From Nocardioides gansuensis (GTDB lineage Bacteria; Actinomycetota; Actinomycetes; Propionibacteriales; Nocardioidaceae): DNA of 64,000 nt. Each line of letters starts with the position of its first letter. The stretch's first letter is position 1. Positions 59,712-64,000 of this stretch are shown piece by piece. Location of the stretch: contig NZ_QDGZ01000009.1 of the NCBI RefSeq assembly GCF_003076135.1, positions 113,370 through 177,369 of the forward strand, written 5' to 3'. Under the pieces are notes generated by a model. The model was not told the DNA's origin. It ran no database searches and saw only the letters and a list, made by a program, of their open reading frames with translations. The translations under genes and the position numbers were made by a program.

Positions 59712-61063
59712 CGCCCGAGTTCCTCGTCGTACTTGGCCTGGACGGCCGTCAGGAGGTCGGCCGGCGAGGTCCTGCCGCCGCCGGCGAGGAGCTGGGTCTG
59801 TGCCAGCCACGTCGCGTTGATCCCGCTGGTGGCGTTCTGCACGAACTGGACCTGCCCGTCGGCCTCGACCAGGTCGGCGAACGCCGCCTGGACCTCGGCG
59901 TTGAGCGAGCCAGGCTCGGTGGTCGGGGCGTCCCCCTCGCCACTGGGGGCGAAGCCGGCGTCCACCATCACCTGGCGTGCCTCCTCGCTGGTCAGGAAGT
60001 CCAGGAACGCAGCGGCCGCGTCCTTGGCGTCGGACTTCGCCGGGATGGCGAAGTTCGACACCGGGTCGGACATCGCCAGCGACGAGGTGCCGTCGCTAGA
60101 GGGGGGCAGCACGAACCCGACGTTGTCCCCCATCTGCTCCTCGAGGGCAGCGGCATCCCAGTTGCCCGACGGGTAGAACAGTGCCTCGCCGCGTGCGAAC
60201 CGGCCGAGCGCGGCGGTGCTGTCGGTTCCGTTGGTGTCTGCAGGGAAGTAGCCCGCCTCGACCCAGTTCGCCACCGTGCCGACCGCGTCGGCCGCCTCGG
60301 ACGTGTCGATCGTGGCCCCCGGGGCGTTGAAGACCCAGTCGTTGAGCGCCTGCTGGCCGAGCGCGTCGTTGAGCAGCATCTGGACGGTGAAGATGAGCTG
60401 TCCGGTCTGGTTTCCGGCCATGATCGGCACCACGCCGGCCTGCTTGGCCGCAGCGAGGTCCTCCTCCAGCTCGACGATGGTCGTGGGCGGCTCGCCCATA
60501 CCCACCCGCTCGGCGATCTCCTTGTTGTAGTAGAGACCGGTCACCACGAAGCCGCTGGCGACGGTGTACTGCGCGCCCGCGCCGCGGACGCCGTTGTCGT
60601 CGACCCGGTACATGGCGAGCTGGCCCTCGGGGATCTCCCAGCCGTAGGCCTGCGCCCACGCATCCAGCTTGGTCAGCTGGCCGTTGCCCACGATGTCGCC
60701 AAGCGCGATGATCCGGGCGATGTCGGGCGGGTCGTCGGAGGCCAGGACCCGGGGCGCGTTCTGCGCCTGGACGTCGTCCGGGTCGAACCGAGTAGTGATG
60801 GTGACGTTGGGGTGCTTCGCCGTGAACGCCTCGATCAGCGCTTCGTCCACGGCCTTCAGCCCCGCCCCGTCATAGAGGGTGAGCTCGATCGGCTCCTCGC
60901 CGATGTCGGTGCTCACAGAGGCCGGGGCGACCTGGTCCTGCGTAGCCCTGCCCCCTTCCCCGGGGGGCGAGCAGGCCGCGGCCCCGGCGGCGGCCAGGCT
61001 GGCGAGCAAGACTGCTCCGGCTCGAGCGGTGCGTCGGCGGGTCTTCGCGAGTGGAGTGGTCAT
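59708..61063 (-). CDS. CUT1-type ABC sugar-binding protein
   Basis: The 451-aa product from ATG 61063 has a signal with a weak lipobox (GAAAC, Cys near 31). The family 1 binding fold follows (LTLYDGAGLKAVDEALIEAF; TGLYYNKEIAERVGMGEPPT; LFYPSGNWDAAALEEQMGD). It starts a four-gene operon with two permeases and a GH13 enzyme, so an alpha-glucoside is the likely ligand. Confidence 0.92.
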   Translation of the reverse strand: MTTPLAKTRRRTARAGAVLLASLAAAGAAACSPPGEGGRATQDQVAPASVSTDIGEEPIELTLYDGAGLKAVDEALIEAFTAKHPNVTITTRFDPDDVQAQNAPRVLASDDPPDIARIIALGDIVGNGQLTKLDAWAQAYGWEIPEGQLAMYRVDDNGVRGAGAQYTVASGFVVTGLYYNKEIAERVGMGEPPTTIVELEEDLAAAKQAGVVPIMAGNQTGQLIFTVQMLLNDALGQQALNDWVFNAPGATIDTSEAADAVGTVANWVEAGYFPADTNGTDSTAALGRFARGEALFYPSGNWDAAALEEQMGDNVGFVLPPSSDGTSSLAMSDPVSNFAIPAKSDAKDAAAAFLDFLTSEEARQVMVDAGFAPSGEGDAPTTEPGSLNAEVQAAFADLVEADGQVQFVQNATSGINATWLAQTQLLAGGGRTSPADLLTAVQAKYDEELGR

Positions 61064-61090
61064 GTCCGGTCCCTTGTCGATGAAGGCAGT

Positions 61091-61108
61091 TTCGGAAGCG
61101 CTTCCGAC
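61091..61108. promoter_or_regulatory. LacI-type operator O5
   Basis: TTCGGAAGCGCTTCCGAC contains the perfect 16-bp palindrome TCGGAAGCGCTTCCGA (61092-61107), 28 bases before the binding-protein start and just past its predicted -10. Confidence 0.75.
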
Positions 61109-61109
61109 A

Positions 61110-61139
61110 ACCATGCGTGACAGCTGTCACGAGTGTCAA
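61110..61139 (-). promoter_or_regulatory. Predicted promoter of the GH13-CUT1 operon with CRP-like spacer
   Basis: On the minus strand TTGACA (61139-61134) and CATGGT (61115-61110) are 18 bases apart with the exact palindrome GTGACAGCTGTCAC (61130-61117) between. Spacing of all elements equals that at 47679-47708. Confidence 0.55.
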
Positions 61140-61211
61140 GGCCCGGAGACGGACGATCCGGCCTGAGGTGTGCCTCCGCAAGCCGCGCGGTAGCGCTCGA
61201 GAGATGCCGGT

Positions 61212-61229
61212 GTCGTAAACGCTTCCGAC
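61212..61229. promoter_or_regulatory. LacI-type operator O6
   Basis: GTCGTAAACGCTTCCGAC shares the right half (CGCTTCCGAC) with O5 and lies 19 bases before the third lacI start, suggesting autoregulation. Confidence 0.6.
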
Positions 61230-61248
61230 CCTTGGTAGCATCTGCGGC

Positions 61249-62292
61249 ATGCCACCACAGGACAAGCTGGAGCTCGCCGACGTCGCTCGTCTGGCCGGGG
61301 TGTCGCCGGCGACCGCCTCGCGCGCTCTGAGCAACGCGTACGGCGTCTCGCCCGCCACCCGGGCCCGGGTTCTGGAGGTCGCCGAACGGGTGAACTACGT
61401 GGTCTCCCCCGAGGCCTCGGGACTCGCGAGGGGGACCCGGCAGCGGGTCGCGCTGGTGGTGCCGCACATCGAGCGCTGGTTCTTCGGGGCGATGGTGTCC
61501 GGCCTAGGCTCGGTGCTCCGGGCTGCCGGGTTCGATGTCCTGCTCTATCACGTGGGCGACTCCGAGGACCGGAGCCGCTTCTTCGAGCAGCTGCCGGCTC
61601 GCCGAAAGGTCGATGCGGTGGTGGTGGTGGCCTTCCCGGTCGCCGACGAGGAGCGCGCGCGGCTCGAGCTGATGGGTGTCACGGTGGTAGCCGCCGGGGG
61701 CCAGAACGCCGCCTACCCGTTCGTCTGCATCGATGACCACGCGGCCGCCCGCCAAGCGGTCGACCACCTGCTCCAACTGCGTCACACGCGTATCGGCATG
61801 ATCGGGGCGCGCGACCCGGCCTGGCCGAACTGGCCGGTCCGGCCGGGCCGGATCCAGGCCTACTACGACTGCCTGGAAGCCGCCGGGATCGAGGTCGATC
61901 CCGCGCTGATCAGCACGGTCGACTGGGGTCCAGAGCATGGCGCGGAGGGCATGGCGCGGCTGCTGTCCCTCCGGGAGCCCCCCACCGCGGTCTACGCGCA
62001 CTCCGACGAGATCGCGTTCGGGGCGATGAGCGTCCTGCGCCGCGCCGGCCTGCGCGTGCCCCAGGACATGTCAATTGTCGCGATCGACGACCATCCGCTC
62101 TCGGCGTTCCTCGACCTCACCACGGTCGCCCAGCCCGTCCCCGAGCAGGGGAAGCTCACCGCCCAGATGCTGCTCGCGCTGCTGCGGGGCGAGGAAACTG
62201 ACCAGGCCATGCACGTGCCCACGAAGCTCGTGGTTCGCGGCTCTACCACCCGACTCCGGAGCGCCGAGGAGAACACCGGCGCCAACATGTGA
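61249..62292 (+). CDS. LacI-family regulator 3 (GH13-CUT1 operon)
   Basis: The 347-aa product has an N-terminal helix-turn-helix (LELADVARLAGVSPATASRA), hinge near residue 58 (SGLARG) and a sugar-binding-like domain (VALVVPHIERWFFGAMVSGL; SIVAIDDHPLSAFLDLTTVA). It is divergent from the importer operon with two related palindromes between them. The inducer is probably an alpha-glucoside. Confidence 0.92.
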   Translation: MPPQDKLELADVARLAGVSPATASRALSNAYGVSPATRARVLEVAERVNYVVSPEASGLARGTRQRVALVVPHIERWFFGAMVSGLGSVLRAAGFDVLLYHVGDSEDRSRFFEQLPARRKVDAVVVVAFPVADEERARLELMGVTVVAAGGQNAAYPFVCIDDHAAARQAVDHLLQLRHTRIGMIGARDPAWPNWPVRPGRIQAYYDCLEAAGIEVDPALISTVDWGPEHGAEGMARLLSLREPPTAVYAHSDEIAFGAMSVLRRAGLRVPQDMSIVAIDDHPLSAFLDLTTVAQPVPEQGKLTAQMLLALLRGEETDQAMHVPTKLVVRGSTTRLRSAEENTGANM

Positions 62293-62930
62293 CCGGCTCG
62301 GTGGGCGGCAGCCACAGGATCTGCCAGGTTCCCCACAGGGGCGCCGCGGACTGGCGCGCCAGCACCATGCCTACTCCGGCTCGACCGGGCAGATAACCCG
62401 AGGGGCGATCGACGATCGTTGCCTACTGACAAGACCACCAGCGCCCAACCAGTGCCCGGTCATGCCGCGAATCGCGCGTGGTGACCTGCCTCGTTCGACC
62501 CAGCGCGCAGTCCTCGTCGCAGCTAAGCGGCTCAGTCTTCGTCGGCGCCTTCTGCAGGATCCATGGAATGTGCCCGGATCTCGGTTCGTCGAACTCGGGA
62601 TCGCCCTCGGCGGGTGCTTCGCTGTGGACGCGGTCCGCCTGGACGTGGGTCTTTGTCGCCGTGGTTGCCTAAGATCGCTGACATGTGTGAATCGCCTCGA
62701 TTCTGGCTGGATCTCTCATGTCCCCGAGTCCAGGGTAGAACGGCGCCGAGCAGCCGACCACGGGCGAAGGCGCCGTTCGCGCGATGACCGTTTAGGAGTC
62801 ACGTCCTGCCCTCCCCATTGGGTCCACGATCCCCAACTCCTCGGTCCTCTCGCCCACGCACTCACATGCCGCGGAGCGCGCTCTTGCCGATGACAGAGCG
62901 CGATGCGACACGGTCTAGAACAATGACGAC
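62293..62930. other. Non-coding, possibly decayed stretch
   Basis: No gene with a credible start, RBS and codon pattern is seen in 638 bp. A minus-strand frame of about 80 codons (about 62430-62670) has no start and no recognised motif. Confidence 0.5.
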
Positions 62931-63299
62931 GTGAGGCCCTACCGGATCAGGATGTTCACCGAGATCGGCTGCGATTTCGCGCTTTGGGGCGACCCATGGC
63001 AGGCGCTCCCGTCAACGGCGAAATTAAATCTGAGGGTCTAGAGCAAGTTCTGCCCATCTCGGAGAGTCTCCGAACACGACTACTTTCCTGGGGCGGAGCA
63101 GTACTACCGCTACGACAGCGGTGAGCGCGACATCGACATGTCGCACTTCGATGAGCGCGGAATGCTGCTGAGCCACGAGCTTCAGCCGGAACTAGGACCG
63201 ACGTACTCGGTGCAGTACACCTTCACCTTCGCAGGAAGCCGCGAGCGGCTACTGCCCACTGTCGCACACGATTCGAGTCCCGGTTGGAGAGCGAAGTAG
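62931..63299 (+). pseudogene. Broken small-protein gene with at least two frameshifts
   Basis: From GTG 62931 the first frame reads RPYRIRMFTEIGCDFALWGD and stops at 63039. A second frame nearby gives LEQVLPISESLRTRLLSWG, and a third gives EQYYRYDSGERDIDMSHFDE then LSHELQPELGPTYSVQYTF to a stop at 63299. Joined, they match the pattern of a common actinobacterial small protein of unknown function (CDFxLW, LPxSxxLRxRLxxW, FDxRGxxLxxxLQxELGP). Two single-base changes would restore it. Confidence 0.55.
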
Positions 63300-63313
63300 A
63301 CACCTCGTCCGTG

Positions 63314-63382
63314 GCCAGACCTGGCAGCTGGCGAGCAGAAGCCCGGCGTCTACTTAGCCGGCTGAGAAGGCGTCCCCATCTG
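63314..63382 (+). repeat. Direct repeat copy A
   Basis: About 69 bp closely match 63751-63816, which holds the end of the small membrane protein gene and 23 bases beyond; shared blocks include CCTGGCAGCTGGCG and CAGAAGCCC. Confidence 0.7.
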
Positions 63383-63399
63383 CCGCGAGGTGCGCGGTC

Positions 63400-63792
63400 G
63401 TGCAGCGAGTGATCCGACCCATGTCGGCCTTCGGGAGTAGCGTCTCGGAGGTGGCAACACTGGCAGCGATGGCGCATCGCGGCTGGGCGTGGGTGAGCAG
63501 CGCGCTGGCCGGTGCCACGACGGTGGTCTACTTGGCTGTCGTCGCGAGCGAAGGCAACAACTCGTTTTGGGATGTGTTCCCGTGGGTCATGTTGATGCTT
63601 ATCGGGACGGGCCTGGCTGTCACGTCGGCTCTGGTGCGCGATTCGCGGGTGAGCCGAGCGTTCGCGTTGGCCGGCGTCGTCATCCTGGGGATCATTGGTC
63701 TGGTCAGCATCTTCAGCGTCGGTATAGGCCTTCTCTTGGCAGCAGTTGCGGCCGGCCTGGCAGCTGGCGGGCAGAAGCCCAGCGCCAACTGA
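63400..63792 (+). CDS. Small membrane protein of unknown function
   Basis: The product is up to 130 aa (GTG 63400 with GAGG 9 bases upstream; ATG 63421 and ATG 63469 are alternatives). It has four likely helices (WAWVSSALAGATTVVYLAVV; FPWVMLMLIGTGLAVTSAL; FALAGVVILGIIGLVSIFSV; IGLLLAAVAAGLAAGG). No family is recognised. It lies in the gene-poor right end, with its 3' end duplicated upstream. Confidence 0.6.
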   Translation: MQRVIRPMSAFGSSVSEVATLAAMAHRGWAWVSSALAGATTVVYLAVVASEGNNSFWDVFPWVMLMLIGTGLAVTSALVRDSRVSRAFALAGVVILGIIGLVSIFSVGIGLLLAAVAAGLAAGGQKPSAN

Positions 63793-63816
63793 AGCCGGCT
63801 GAAGGCGCCCCATCTG
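63751..63816 (+). repeat. Direct repeat copy B
   Basis: The last 42 bases of the small membrane protein gene and the following 24 bases are nearly repeated at 63314-63382, 437 bp upstream. This suggests a partial tandem duplication. Nothing further is seen from here to base 64000. Confidence 0.7.
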
Positions 63817-64000
63817 ATGCAGCTCAAGATGCCGAAGGCCCGACGATTCTTGGGTCCGCAGCTGCGCCCGGATATGGCTCCCCTCTATGTCAAGAGGCCG
63901 CCGGGAGTGAGGTTCTAGGCTGGGTGTCGGCGGGTCCGGGAAGTGGCTTGTCCGAAGAGTCGGCTTGGGGATGTGAGCCGGCCGCGCTGGAGTCAGAGAC

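Noticed and set aside
62430..62670. Minus-strand frame of about 80 codons containing EFDEPRSGHIPWILQK
   Set aside because: No start, stop-bounded on both sides and no motif; too weak for a gene or pseudogene call.
1..64000. CRISPR arrays, complete insertion sequences, replication origin
   Set aside because: No regularly spaced repeats, no transposase with terminal repeats and no DnaA-box cluster were seen on reading through the window.

Overview
The window is about 72% G+C with dense, often overlapping genes, frequent GTG starts and an actinobacterial core block. That block is tRNA-Thr, tRNA-Met, rpmG, hadA/hadB-like genes and murB, then tRNA-Trp, secE, nusG, rplK and rplA. The order, the MptB-type mannosyltransferase and the SigE-type sigma factor suggest a Nocardioides-like actinomycete. 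This assignment comes from gene content and style, not from a database match.

Layout: 0-13 kb is mostly core (partial DnaB-type helicase, lipoprotein, ribosomal/secretion genes, adenosine deaminase-like enzyme, LuxR regulator, flavin monooxygenase, murB-had-rpmG, amidase, DNA-3-methyladenine glycosylase). 13-23 kb holds small regulator/enzyme pairs (ArsR with an SRPBCC fusion, MarR with an MFS pump, HxlR with an oxidoreductase), a glycosyltransferase and an old-yellow-enzyme. 23-27 kb is a homogentisate branch (hmgA, an unknown gene, fahA). 26.5-36.7 kb holds mptB, phosphatases, transporters, a MocR regulator beside a frameshifted EamA exporter, and a sigma factor with a small membrane protein. 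35-40 kb has a sodium:solute symporter, a DUF3311 protein and cstA around a CRP-like box.

39.8-53.7 kb is a fructan-utilisation locus. It has a secreted GH32 enzyme with nested inserted modules, a complete fructose-type ABC importer (binding protein, permease, ATPase), two LacI regulators, a CUT1 importer without its own ATPase and an intracellular GH32. The likely logic is that fructan is cut outside, fructose enters by the first importer, and oligomers enter by the second and are split inside. Paired palindromic operators, four TGCCAAA heptamers and promoters with a GTGA-N6-TCAC element in the spacer suggest local LacI control plus a global CRP-like layer.

54.1-55.4 kb carries a secreted GH16-like protein behind what reads as a c-di-AMP (ydaO-type) riboswitch and a tiny overlapping leader ORF. 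At 55.69-55.75 kb lies only the 3' half of a tRNA-Tyr gene beside its hairpin terminator, which is the signature of an integration site. Its orientation says the inserted element lies to the right. That side carries an alpha-glucoside-type operon (GH13, CUT1 importer, LacI) and then a decayed, gene-poor stretch with a broken small gene and a partial duplication. No integrase or intact tRNA-Tyr was found in the window, so the far end should lie beyond 64 kb.
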